Assembly (NCBI GenBank): GCA_903927965.1 | Contig: CAIYPA010000142.1 | Coordinates: 1-42,617 of the forward strand | Length of the DNA: 42,617 nt | Source of the DNA: an uncultured Bacteroidia bacterium | GTDB lineage: Bacteria; Bacteroidota; Bacteroidia; Bacteroidales; Prolixibacteraceae | Direction: 5' to 3' | In this document: piece by piece, positions 1-6,954 of the stretch | Numbering within the stretch: the stretch's first letter is position 1 | Layout of the letters: each line of letters opens with the position of its first letter | Position numbers and translations under genes: made by a program | The notes under the pieces: model-generated | Databases searched by the model: none | Told to the model about the DNA's origin: nothing | What the model saw: only the letters and a program-made list of their open reading frames with translations

Positions 1-891
1 GTTGCACGTGACGAGTTTCCACAATATGATGTGACCGTCCGGGGTGCGGTTTCCATCGGTCGTAGGCTTATGGATTCGCTGGCAGAACTCGTGAAGATTG
101 AAGCGAAATCCATTGGAGTTGGTCAGTATCAGCACGATGTGGACCAGAAACTTTTACAGAAAGGACTCGATACTGTTGTTGAATCGTGTGTCAACCTTGT
201 TGGGGTCAATGTCAATACTGCAAGCAGCCATTTGCTAAATTTTGTATCGGGTTTGGGTCCATTGTTGGCACAGAACATTGTGGAGTACCGGAAAGAAAAC
301 GGCCCTTTTGCATCACGGTCGGAATTGAAGAAAGTCCCCCGAATGGGGCCAAAAGCTTTTGAACAATGTGCCGGTTTCCTTCGGATCCCAGGAGGTGTCA
401 ATCCCCTTGATAACTCGGCTGTCCATCCCGAAAGGTATCCCCTTGTCAGCAAAATTGCTGCTGACAAACATTGCAAGGTAGAGGAGCTGATCGGATCGGA
501 AAAGCTGAAATCGGAAATCAATGTTGAACGTTATGTCAGTGAGGATGTTGGGTTACCGACATTAAATGATATCCTAACCGAACTGGCAAAACCCGGGCTA
601 GACCCACGTTCCGGGATCAAAGTTTTTGAATTTGCCGATGGGATTTTTTCGATGAAAGATTTGCAGGTGGGAATGGTCCTTCCCGGAATTGTTACAAACA
701 TTACCCGTTTTGGGGCTTTTGTTGATGTAGGCGTAAAGCAGGATGGATTGGTACACATCAGCGAACTCGCAAACAAATACATTAGTGACCCTGCGGAGGT
801 GGTGAAATTGCATCAGCATGTAAAGGTAAAAGTACTTGAGGTGGATATTCCAAGGAAGAGGATTGCCTTTTCGATGAAGCAGGCGGAATAA
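1..891 (+). CDS. tex: Tex-family transcription accessory protein, C-terminal part (5' end outside window)
   Basis: The reading frame is open from the first base, so the gene starts upstream of the window; about 296 C-terminal residues are seen of a protein that is usually 700-780 residues long. In order there is the end of the RNase-H-like YqgF region (the stretch around [15 protein letters not shown]), a helix-hairpin-helix segment at about residues 72-130 of the fragment ([16 protein letters not shown]), and a complete S1 RNA-binding domain at about 222-293 ([17 protein letters not shown]). Tex binds nucleic acid and influences transcription or RNA turnover in the cytoplasm. It converges on the vapC remnant, leaving only 8 bp between the two stop codons, and no clear terminator is visible there. 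Confidence 0.95.
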   Translation, partial: VARDEFPQYDVTVRGAVSIGRRLMDSLAELVKIEAKSIGVGQYQHDVDQKLLQKGLDTVVESCVNLVGVNVNTASSHLLNFVSGLGPLLAQNIVEYRKENGPFASRSELKKVPRMGPKAFEQCAGFLRIPGGVNPLDNSAVHPERYPLVSKIAADKHCKVEELIGSEKLKSEINVERYVSEDVGLPTLNDILTELAKPGLDPRSGIKVFEFADGIFSMKDLQVGMVLPGIVTNITRFGAFVDVGVKQDGLVHISELANKYISDPAEVVKLHQHVKVKVLEVDIPRKRIAFSMKQAE

Positions 892-899
892 TGTCCAAA

Positions 900-1292
900 T
901 TATTTAATGCTCAATATTTTTAGTTCTGGAATTCTTTCAAAATCCTTTAGGTTGAATGTTGCTATTGTTAAGCCGTTTACAATGGCTGTTGAGGCTATTA
1001 GTATGTCCTGTAAACCAATAATCTTGTTGCTTTTTCTTAGTGTTTGGATTATTTCTGTAGCCTTATCAATTTCCAATTCAGTAAGTGGCAAAATTGTCAA
1101 TTTTTCAAAAACGGAATTCCAAAAATCCTTTTAACCTTTTGCTATTCCTACGCCAATCTCAAGCTTTGTTATAACAGAAATTGAAAATTCAAACTGATCT
1201 GATAATTTGGCAAGTAATGTGTTCTCTTTCTTTTGTTTGCGAAAATAATCAATAAATAACGATGTGTCTATACAGATAATTTCTTTGTCCAT
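900..1292 (-). pseudogene. vapC: VapC-like PIN-domain toxin interrupted by an in-frame TAA
   Basis: Read from the ATG at 1290-1292, the frame encodes 53 residues, meets a TAA at 1131-1133, then continues in the same frame for 76 more residues to the stop at 900-902. Both halves are typical PIN domain: the N-terminal part has the first acidic residue in CIDTSLFIDY (D9) and the second in ITKLEIGVG (E45), and the second half has IGLQDILIASTA and ATFNLKDF. VapC toxins are Mg-dependent RNases that cut tRNA or rRNA. A single base change at the stop would restore a toxin of about 130 residues, so this is a recent inactivation, a natural polymorphism or a sequencing error. The start overlaps the antitoxin gene by 25 bp, the usual toxin-antitoxin arrangement. 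Confidence 0.8.
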
Positions 1293-1516
1293 TTCTTAAA
1301 TTGCATTCTTAAATTCTTGTAATCTTCATATTCTTCATCAGTCATAACTGGTCCGGAGAGCAATAGCTGTTTCAAATTTAAGTGCGTAGTTCCAGATTTG
1401 GATGTTAATTCTTTATCCAATTGACTTTTAACAACCAATTTTTCATTGTATGGTAATCCTTTTACCAAACCAATTATCTCAGCCAAGCCGAACTTCATTT
1501 TCAATTCCATAACCAT
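1268..1516 (-). CDS. Antitoxin-like partner of the VapC remnant
   Basis: This 82-residue protein begins MVMELKMKFGLAEIIGLVKG and ends with a charged tail. The pattern LLLSGPVMTDEEYEDYK followed by a basic-aromatic end (QFKKWTKK) is what I recognise in small Bacteroidota proteins encoded just upstream of PIN toxins, where the C-terminal segment is thought to wrap the toxin. I chose the ATG at 1514-1516 because a longer reading back to 1564 would overlap the promoter element at 1525-1532; the ATG two codons later (1508-1510) is also possible. It overlaps vapC by 25 bp. If the toxin is truly broken, this is an orphan antitoxin. The role is inferred from position and composition, not from a recognised DNA-binding fold. 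Confidence 0.7.
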   Translation of the reverse strand: MVMELKMKFGLAEIIGLVKGLPYNEKLVVKSQLDKELTSKSGTTHLNLKQLLLSGPVMTDEEYEDYKNLRMQFKKWTKKLSV

Positions 1517-1524
1517 CTTTTTCA

Positions 1525-1532
1525 CAAATGTA
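1525..1532 (-). promoter_or_regulatory. -7 promoter element of the antitoxin-toxin operon
   Basis: TACATTTG on the minus strand fits the Bacteroidota -7 consensus TAnnTTTG. It lies only 8 nt from the antitoxin ATG, so the transcript would have a 5' leader of a few bases. No convincing -33 TTTG is visible. Confidence 0.45.
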
Positions 1533-1562
1533 CAAAAATTTGAAATCTTATATTCTTGACTC

Positions 1563-1595
1563 AAAAAAAGCCTTCACCATTTTCAGGTGAAAGCT
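1563..1595 (-). terminator. Rho-independent terminator of ssb
   Basis: On the minus strand AGCTTTCACC (1586-1595) pairs with GGTGAAGGCT (1569-1578) through ten positions, one of them a G-T wobble, with a 7-nt loop, followed by a run of seven T (1563-1569). It lies 34 bp beyond the ssb stop. Confidence 0.8.
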
Positions 1596-1629
1596 TTCGC
1601 GAATTGTTGTTGTAAGGAACAATTGCAGA

Positions 1630-1974
1630 CTATTCTTCGGTTTTTTTATCCAAAACAAGGATCGAATTGACTACGATCTCTGACACAAAATGGGTTTCGC
1701 CGTTTTTGTCTTCATAGGACCGGTTGGTCAGCTTCCCTTCCACAGCGATTTCTGTCCCCTTCTTCAAGTATTTTTCGGTAATTTCAGCTTGTTTTCCCCA
1801 GGCGACCAATTTGTGCCAGGTGGTTTCCGATTTATTGTTCCCATCGTGGTCGCGATAGGATTCGTTGGTTGCAAGGGAGAAATTGGCCATTGATTTTTCG
1901 CTGTCCAACTTTCTCATTTTCGGGTTGTCTCCCAAATGGCCGATAAGCCTGACACTGTTTCTCAAGACATTCAT
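1630..1974 (-). CDS. ssb: Single-stranded DNA-binding protein, short form
   Basis: The 114-residue protein is an OB-fold SSB: MNVLRNSVRLIGHLGDNP opens the first strand, followed by MANFSLATNESYRD, TTWHKLVAWGKQAE and IAVEGKLTNRSYEDKNG, all standard SSB signatures. The ATG at 1972-1974 is chosen because the frame upstream to 2145 is AT-rich, not SSB-like, and crosses the inverted repeat at 2073-2110. The usual glycine/proline-rich tail and the acidic tip (for example DDLPF) are absent; the protein ends in KKTEE directly after the OB domain. Such short SSBs often sit on accessory DNA or serve as second copies beside a full-length SSB. It is a single-gene unit with its own terminator. Confidence 0.93.
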   Translation of the reverse strand: MNVLRNSVRLIGHLGDNPKMRKLDSEKSMANFSLATNESYRDHDGNNKSETTWHKLVAWGKQAEITEKYLKKGTEIAVEGKLTNRSYEDKNGETHFVSEIVVNSILVLDKKTEE

Positions 1975-2072
1975 GGTTTTAATTTTTAAGATATTAATAT
2001 AAAGAATTAATGGGTTGAAGTTATCCCTGTCTTTCGGTTTTAGTCGGAAAAAAAACGGATGATTTCGTTTAA

Positions 2073-2110
2073 ATCCGAAAATAAACGACTGAATCCGTTT
2101 ATATTCGGAT
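2073..2110. promoter_or_regulatory. 15-bp inverted repeat between ssb and the zinc-ribbon gene
   Basis: ATCCGAAAATAAACG (2073-2087) and CGTTTATATTCGGAT (2096-2110) are inverted copies with one mismatch and an 8-bp spacer. More CGGA/TCCG half-sites lie beside it (CGGAT at 2056-2060, TCGG at 2034-2037 and 2044-2047). It stands about 100 bp upstream of ssb and 90 bp upstream of the divergent gene. It could be a two-sided operator or a folded 5' leader; the sequence alone does not decide. Confidence 0.5.
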
Positions 2111-2200
2111 ATTTTTTTGTATATTAGTGAATTAGTAAAACCCATTGTATTTCATAGGATTTAATAAAATTTAGCGGTTTAACCTCCTATATGTAAAGCT

Positions 2201-2617
2201 ATGAATAACCGTAAGTGCCTTGAATGTGATGGACCTTTGTTGGGCCGCTCTGACCAGAAATTCTGCAACGACCAGTGCCGGAGTTCCTATAATAACCGGC
2301 TATCGGTCCAATCAACTTTTGTAATCAGGATCATCAACCGGATCCTTAAAAAGAACTACACGATCCTATCGTCACTCAATTCGGGGAAAAAAGCGCTTGT
2401 CAACAAAAGTGATCTGCAGAAGAAAGGTTACCGCTTCGATTATTATACAGGGACACACCTGAACACAAAAAATCACCTTTATTATTATTGTTATGATCAG
2501 GGATTTACTGAGTTGGAGAACAACAAAGTTATGCTGGTTTGCAAGGATCTGAACGGTGACCTGACCGGAATGCGGTTCGAATACCATGATGGTAAAAAAT
2601 TAATTGCAAAAGTATAG
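2201..2617 (+). CDS. Small zinc-ribbon conserved protein of unknown function
   Basis: The 138-residue protein opens with a probable zinc-binding site made of C6, C9, C22 and C26 (CLEC, then FCNDQCRSSYNN), a pattern shared with a family of small conserved Bacteroidota proteins with no assigned role. The middle (about residues 40-80) is basic and helical, ending in KKGYRFDYYTG; the last third is aromatic-rich (HLYYYCYDQGF). Zinc ribbons of this kind often bind nucleic acid. It is divergent from ssb, with a 226-bp shared intergenic region holding an inverted repeat, so joint control with ssb is possible. The 178 bp after its stop holds only the feoAB control region. Confidence 0.75.
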   Translation: MNNRKCLECDGPLLGRSDQKFCNDQCRSSYNNRLSVQSTFVIRIINRILKKNYTILSSLNSGKKALVNKSDLQKKGYRFDYYTGTHLNTKNHLYYYCYDQGFTELENNKVMLVCKDLNGDLTGMRFEYHDGKKLIAKV

Positions 2618-2752
2618 GATGTTCAAAAACACGACCTGATCGTTGTACTCCAAGGACTGCCTGATTCACAATTTCATATTAATTTATCGTTTTTCATCAC
2701 TGTTTATCCTGGAAATTTAGGGCACCAGTTAAGAATAATTGATTTATTGGTC

Positions 2753-2760
2753 TATATTTG
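2753..2760 (+). promoter_or_regulatory. -7 promoter element of feoAB
   Basis: TATATTTG fits TAnnTTTG. Transcription would begin near 2765, downstream of the TTG codon at 2739 that opens the longest frame, which supports the GTG at 2796 as the true start. Confidence 0.5.
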
Positions 2761-2776
2761 TGGTCTATTTTTATTC

Positions 2777-2791
2777 ATTCTTAATAAGAAT
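2777..2791. promoter_or_regulatory. 7-1-7 inverted repeat, candidate Fur/DtxR-type operator of feoAB
   Basis: ATTCTTA-A-TAAGAAT is a perfect 7-1-7 inverted repeat lying between the predicted -7 element and the GTG start. Fur boxes in other bacteria have the same 7-1-7 layout (TGATAAT-N-ATTATCA). Position and gene context suggest an iron-responsive repressor site; the exact repressor is not known. Confidence 0.5.
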
Positions 2792-2795
2792 TGCA

Positions 2796-5222
2796 GTGCG
2801 TCTGTCGGAAGTTGAAGAAAATAAGCGGGTTGTGATCACCAAAGTACTTGGGCATGGATCTTTTCGGCGCAGAATTTCAGAAATGGGTTTCGTTGCTGGT
2901 AAGGAAGTGGTTGTGCTAAAAAATGCCCCACTTCGCGATCCAGTTGAATACCAGTTGCTCGGTTACAATGTTTCGTTACGACGGGCAGAAGCCTATCTGA
3001 TTGAAGTGATTACCCATGAAGAAGCCTTGGACCATAGCTCGGTCAATTTCGATGGCGTCATTGATATGGAGGAGCTTAAAACCTCCGCACACAACAAAGG
3101 AAAAATGATCCATGTCGCTTTGGCAGGAAATCCCAACTGCGGCAAGACAACACTTTTCAACAGGGTCACCAATTCCAAAGAACATGTGGGTAATTACAGT
3201 GGGGTGACGGTAGATGCAAAAATTGCCACCTTTGATCGCAAGGGATATACATTCAAATTGGTCGATCTTCCTGGAACGTATTCATTGACAACATTTTCGC
3301 CTGAGGAACTCTATACAAGGAATTATATTATCGAAGAAACACCGGACATCATCCTGAATGTGGTGGATGGGACCAACCTTGAAAGGAACATGTTCCTGAC
3401 CACACAATTGATCGACATGGATATCAAAGTTGTGGTCGCCTTGAACATGTACGATGACATGGTTTCTGGAGGTGCCAACCTGGATGCCGGAACCTTGGGG
3501 CAATTGCTTGGGATTCCGATTATTCCCACAATGGCCAGTAAAGGGGTAGGGCTTGACGAACTCTTTGATGAAATCATTGAAGTTTATGAAGACCGGAATC
3601 CTGTTGTCCGCCATATCCACATCAACTATGGTGAAGAGCTCGAAAGGTCAATTAAGGCCATCCGAAAGGAAATACGCAAGGATAAACCCATTATTGCAAA
3701 ACTATCATCAAGGTATCTGGCAATCAGGCTTTTGGAAAAAGATTCAGAAGCTTTGAAAACTTTAACTTCTTCGCCAAACTTTCATAAAATACAGGAGATT
3801 ACCAAAACTGAGATCGCAAGATTGGAATCCAGGCTTGAGGATGAGAGTTCGCACCTGATAACCGATGCGAAATTCGGTTTTATTGCCGGTGCCTTAAAGG
3901 AGACCTTTGTTCCTGGAATTCAATGGAGGTACGCGATTACTGGTAAGATTGACCATCTTATGACCCATCGGTTTTGGGGATTTCCGATCTTCCTTTTGTT
4001 CATGTTTTTGACTTTTTTTGCGACTTTCAGGTTAGGGGCATTTCCGATGCACTGGATCAGCGAAGGGGTCAGCCTGATTTCAGAATTAATTAAAAGTGTG
4101 ATACCTGCCGGGATGTTGAAAGACCTGATTACCGACGGGATCATCAATGGTCTGGGCAGTATCATCGTGTTTTTACCCAATATTCTGATCTTGTTCTTCT
4201 TTACCTCCCTTATGGAAGATACCGGCTACATGGCACGTGCAGCTTTCATCATGGATAAGCTGATGCACAAGATTGGTTTGCATGGCCGCTCCTTTATCCC
4301 GATGGTGATGGGATTCGGGTGCAATGTGCCTGCCATCATGGCCACCCGTACAATCCGCAACCCGCGTGATCGGCTCCTGACGATGCTGATTATCCCGTTT
4401 ATGTCGTGTTCGGCACGTTTGCCAGTCTATATTGTGTTGATTTCTGCCTTTTTTAAGGATTATCCTGCCCTGGTTTTAATGGGATTGTACCTTTTGGGAA
4501 TTACACTTGCCATTGTGATGGCCAAGACCTTAAACCGTACCATTTTCAAAAGAAAGGAGACCCCTTTTGTCATGGAGCTTCCTCCATACAGGATGCCCGT
4601 ACTAAGAAATACACTGTTGCACATGTGGGATAAGGCAAGTCAATATTTCAAAAAAATAGGTGGGACTATTCTTGTAGCGGTCATTATTATCTGGGCCCTT
4701 GAGTATTTTCCAAGGCATGAGCAAAATACATATCAAGATCTTAAAAACCCATCCTCGAAAGATTCGGTTGCGATGCTGAATCAGTCCCAAATCGAAAATT
4801 CCTATCTTGGAATGTTGGGCCGTGCCATTGAGCCTATAATGAGTCCTTTGGGTTTCGACTGGCGGATGGGGATCTGCCTCATAGCTGGAATTCCTGCAAA
4901 AGAAATTGTGGTCAGTACAATGGGCGTTTTATATGTATCAGGAAGGGATGATCACAAAAACTCCGAAATACTACCTGATATTTTGAAATCGGAAGAGTAC
5001 CATGTGGGTCCGAAGGTTGGGGAAAAAGTATTCAACCAGGCAGTAGCCCTATCTTTTCTGGTTTTCGTTTTGCTCTATTTTCCGTGTATTGCCGTAATCG
5101 CAACGATTAAGAGGGAATCGGGAAGTTGGAAATGGGCCTTGTTCACAGTCTTTTATACAACAGCTTTCGCATGGATAGCGGCATTCGTTACTTATCATCT
5201 TATGTTGTTTTTTATTCAATAA
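2796..5222 (+). CDS. feoB: Ferrous iron transporter, FeoA-FeoB fusion
   Basis: The 808-residue protein (from the GTG at 2796) imports Fe2+ across the inner membrane. Residues 1 to about 75 are a FeoA SH3-like domain (LGHGSFRRRISEMGF). A FeoB G-domain follows: G1 GNPNCGKTT at about residue 111, then VDLPGTY and ALNMYDD. The C-terminal half is the polytopic permease with two Gate repeats, GFGCNVPAIMATR near residue 506 and GIPAKEIVVSTMG near 697. FeoA-FeoB fusions are common in Bacteroidota. GTG was chosen because the only earlier start, TTG at 2739, lies upstream of the promoter element and the operator-like repeat, and the FeoA domain begins at VRLSEV. The next gene starts 5 bp downstream. 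Confidence 0.97.
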   Translation: MRLSEVEENKRVVITKVLGHGSFRRRISEMGFVAGKEVVVLKNAPLRDPVEYQLLGYNVSLRRAEAYLIEVITHEEALDHSSVNFDGVIDMEELKTSAHNKGKMIHVALAGNPNCGKTTLFNRVTNSKEHVGNYSGVTVDAKIATFDRKGYTFKLVDLPGTYSLTTFSPEELYTRNYIIEETPDIILNVVDGTNLERNMFLTTQLIDMDIKVVVALNMYDDMVSGGANLDAGTLGQLLGIPIIPTMASKGVGLDELFDEIIEVYEDRNPVVRHIHINYGEELERSIKAIRKEIRKDKPIIAKLSSRYLAIRLLEKDSEALKTLTSSPNFHKIQEITKTEIARLESRLEDESSHLITDAKFGFIAGALKETFVPGIQWRYAITGKIDHLMTHRFWGFPIFLLFMFLTFFATFRLGAFPMHWISEGVSLISELIKSVIPAGMLKDLITDGIINGLGSIIVFLPNILILFFFTSLMEDTGYMARAAFIMDKLMHKIGLHGRSFIPMVMGFGCNVPAIMATRTIRNPRDRLLTMLIIPFMSCSARLPVYIVLISAFFKDYPALVLMGLYLLGITLAIVMAKTLNRTIFKRKETPFVMELPPYRMPVLRNTLLHMWDKASQYFKKIGGTILVAVIIIWALEYFPRHEQNTYQDLKNPSSKDSVAMLNQSQIENSYLGMLGRAIEPIMSPLGFDWRMGICLIAGIPAKEIVVSTMGVLYVSGRDDHKNSEILPDILKSEEYHVGPKVGEKVFNQAVALSFLVFVLLYFPCIAVIATIKRESGSWKWALFTVFYTTAFAWIAAFVTYHLMLFFIQ

Positions 5223-5227
5223 ATTTT

Positions 5228-5401
5228 ATGGATTTACAGGTAATCATAACATGGATTGTCATTGCCGGAGCTGTAATCGTAATGACGTTCAATTTTATAA
5301 AATCACTCAAAGCTTTCAAAAAGGCCGATGATTGCAACGGTTGCGGGAAATCTTGCGAAGGATGCCCCGTTGCCCCAGGGGCCAAAATTAAGGGCAGATA
5401 A
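5228..5401 (+). CDS. FeoB-associated Cys-rich membrane protein
   Basis: The 57-residue protein has one membrane helix (about residues 4-24, IITWIVIAGAVIVMTFNF) and a cytoplasmic tail with four cysteines, C36, C39, C43 and C46 (DCNGCGKSCEGCP). This fits the FeoB-associated Cys-rich membrane protein family, which is always found next to feoB and may help Feo gating or metal handling. It starts 5 bp after the feoB stop and must be co-transcribed with it. A frame-compatible longer start at 5126 lies inside feoB and is not used. Confidence 0.92.
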   Translation: MDLQVIITWIVIAGAVIVMTFNFIKSLKAFKKADDCNGCGKSCEGCPVAPGAKIKGR

Positions 5402-5417
5402 AATTATCTGCCCTTAA
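5388..5417. terminator. Hairpin between convergent feo operon and yqhD
   Basis: Two perfect 14-bp arms (5388-5401 and 5404-5417) are separated by two bases; in practice the hairpin closes with a larger loop. The left arm contains the stop codon of the FeoB-associated gene (5399-5401). T-rich sequence follows better on the minus side (TTAATTTT), so it may stop transcription both ways. Confidence 0.7.
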
Positions 5418-5442
5418 TAAGTATTTACAATACAGTTATTTA

Positions 5443-6609
5443 CTATTTTAGTCGGAGTTCGAGTATTTTTGCAACATCGGCAATCGAGATAATTCCCCGC
5501 TCTCCAATTGATTTGATCCCCCGTGCTTCAAAGCGTTCAACAATTTTCGGAATAATGTCGCTCCCAACACCGTAATCGGCCAACTTTGTCTTAACCCCTA
5601 CCGATTCGAAGAAACTCACTGTTTTCTCAATAGTTGCATCAATTCGTTCATCATCGCTACCCTCTGTAATTTTCCAGACTCTTTCACCATACTGGAGTAT
5701 CTTTGCTTTTTTGTCTTCACGTTTCAGGTTCATAATCCCCGGAAGGATAATGCACAAGGTCCGGCCATGGTCGATCCCATGAAAAGCGGTCAATTCATGC
5801 CCAATTGTATGTGTGGCCCAATCCTGTGGCACGCCGACACCGATCAATCCATTCAATGCCATGGTTGCGGCCCACATGAAATTGGCTGCGGATTCATAAT
5901 CTGTCCTGTTGGCGAGAACTTTTGGACCTTCTTCGATCAGGGTGGTCAGGATCGATTCTGCAAACCGGTCCTGAATTGGTGAATTAACCGGATAAGTCAG
6001 GTATTGCTCCATCACATGGACAAAAGCGTCCACAATCCCATTGGCAACCTGTTTCTCAGGAAGTGAAAATACGACCAAAGGATCAAGGATGGAGAATTTA
6101 GGCAAAACAAAATCAGAACCAAATGCAAGCTTTTCTTTTGTTTCCCAACGTGTTACAACTGAATTCCCGTTCATCTCCGATCCTGTGGCTGGTAGTGTCA
6201 GGACTGTTCCGATTGGTAGGGCCGCTTCAACATTGATCTCATTGCGTCGTGTTAAAATATCCCATGGGTCAGATCCTTCCCAAAGTGTGGCCGCAGCAAT
6301 AAATTTTGTGCCATCCAGGACAGAACCACCACCCACAGCCAACAAGAAATCGATCTTGTTTGCTTTAACAATTTGTACTGCCTTCATCAATGTCTCATAA
6401 TGTGGATTGGCCTCTATACCACTGAATTCGGTCACATCAAAACCTGTCAATGCTGTTTTGACCTGGTCGTAAATCCCATTTTTTTTGATGCTTCCGCCAC
6501 CGTAAGTCATCATCACTTTAGCCCCCTTTGGGACCAAATTCGTAAGTTTCGCGATTTCGCCTTTCCCAAAAACAATCTTTACGGGATTAAAAAATTCAAA
6601 ATTATTCAT
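5443..6609 (-). CDS. yqhD: YqhD-type iron/zinc-dependent alcohol dehydrogenase (aldehyde reductase)
   Basis: The 388-residue protein is a group III metal-dependent alcohol dehydrogenase. The four metal ligands of E. coli YqhD fall at the same numbers here: D194 and H198 (GIVDAFVHV), H267 (WATHTIG) and H281 (GIDHGRT). The nucleotide-binding loops YGGGSIKKNG (residues 36-45) and AVGGGSVLDGTKF (91-103) are present, so NADPH-dependent reduction of short or damaged aldehydes is the expected reaction. Length equals that of the E. coli protein. It stands alone on the minus strand, converging on the feo operon and followed upstream by a 340-bp gene-free stretch with repeats. No obvious regulator is adjacent. 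Confidence 0.93.
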   Translation of the reverse strand: MNNFEFFNPVKIVFGKGEIAKLTNLVPKGAKVMMTYGGGSIKKNGIYDQVKTALTGFDVTEFSGIEANPHYETLMKAVQIVKANKIDFLLAVGGGSVLDGTKFIAAATLWEGSDPWDILTRRNEINVEAALPIGTVLTLPATGSEMNGNSVVTRWETKEKLAFGSDFVLPKFSILDPLVVFSLPEKQVANGIVDAFVHVMEQYLTYPVNSPIQDRFAESILTTLIEEGPKVLANRTDYESAANFMWAATMALNGLIGVGVPQDWATHTIGHELTAFHGIDHGRTLCIILPGIMNLKREDKKAKILQYGERVWKITEGSDDERIDATIEKTVSFFESVGVKTKLADYGVGSDIIPKIVERFEARGIKSIGERGIISIADVAKILELRLK

Positions 6610-6710
6610 GTTATTTATTTTAAAGCAATTTTATTAATTCTTGTATTTATGCTAATGTATTGAAATTTAATTATTTGCTTATCCTATATTTCTAATTTCA
6701 TTCTCCTTGT

Positions 6711-6835
6711 GGCAACCTTTCTTTGCGGCGCAGGCATTATTTCCAGTTTCAAAGATCTTTTCTGATTGCGCCGCCCGGGAAGGACTTTATCTTTTTCTAC
6801 CAATATTTCGCACCTATGGTGCTTTTGAAAAAAAG
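6711..6835 (+). repeat. Half copy of the palindromic repeat family (right arm)
   Basis: This is homologous to the right arms of the 41-42 kb elements: a GCGGCGCAG...CTGATTGCGCCG block, then TTTTTCTACCAATATTT, then the hairpin GCACC-TAT-GGTGC (6810-6822) and TTTTG. Only the right arm is present. The surrounding gene-free stretch 6610-6951 otherwise holds the yqhD upstream region and the 8-bp repeat. Confidence 0.75.
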
Positions 6836-6890
6836 CAAAGATTTAAGAATCAGGAAATCCATCAACTTAATTCATTCATTCTTTAATTTT

Positions 6891-6954
6891 TTCATTCCTT
6901 CATTCCTTAATTCCTTCATTCTTTAATTTTTTAATTCCTTCATCCCTTCATTTA
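6891..6954. repeat. Eight consecutive 8-bp repeats at the arcB stop
   Basis: Eight imperfect octamers in exact 8-bp register: TTCATTCC, TTCATTCC, TTAATTCC, TTCATTCT, TTAATTTT, TTAATTCC, TTCATCCC, TTCATTTA. The last one contains the arcB stop codon (TTA at 6952-6954 on the plus strand). A looser extension reaches back to 6871. The array begins exactly where the gene ends. Confidence 0.85.

Noticed and set aside
2739-2795. N-terminal extension of FeoAB from a TTG
   Set aside because: It would begin upstream of the promoter element and run through the operator-like repeat; the FeoA domain starts at the GTG.
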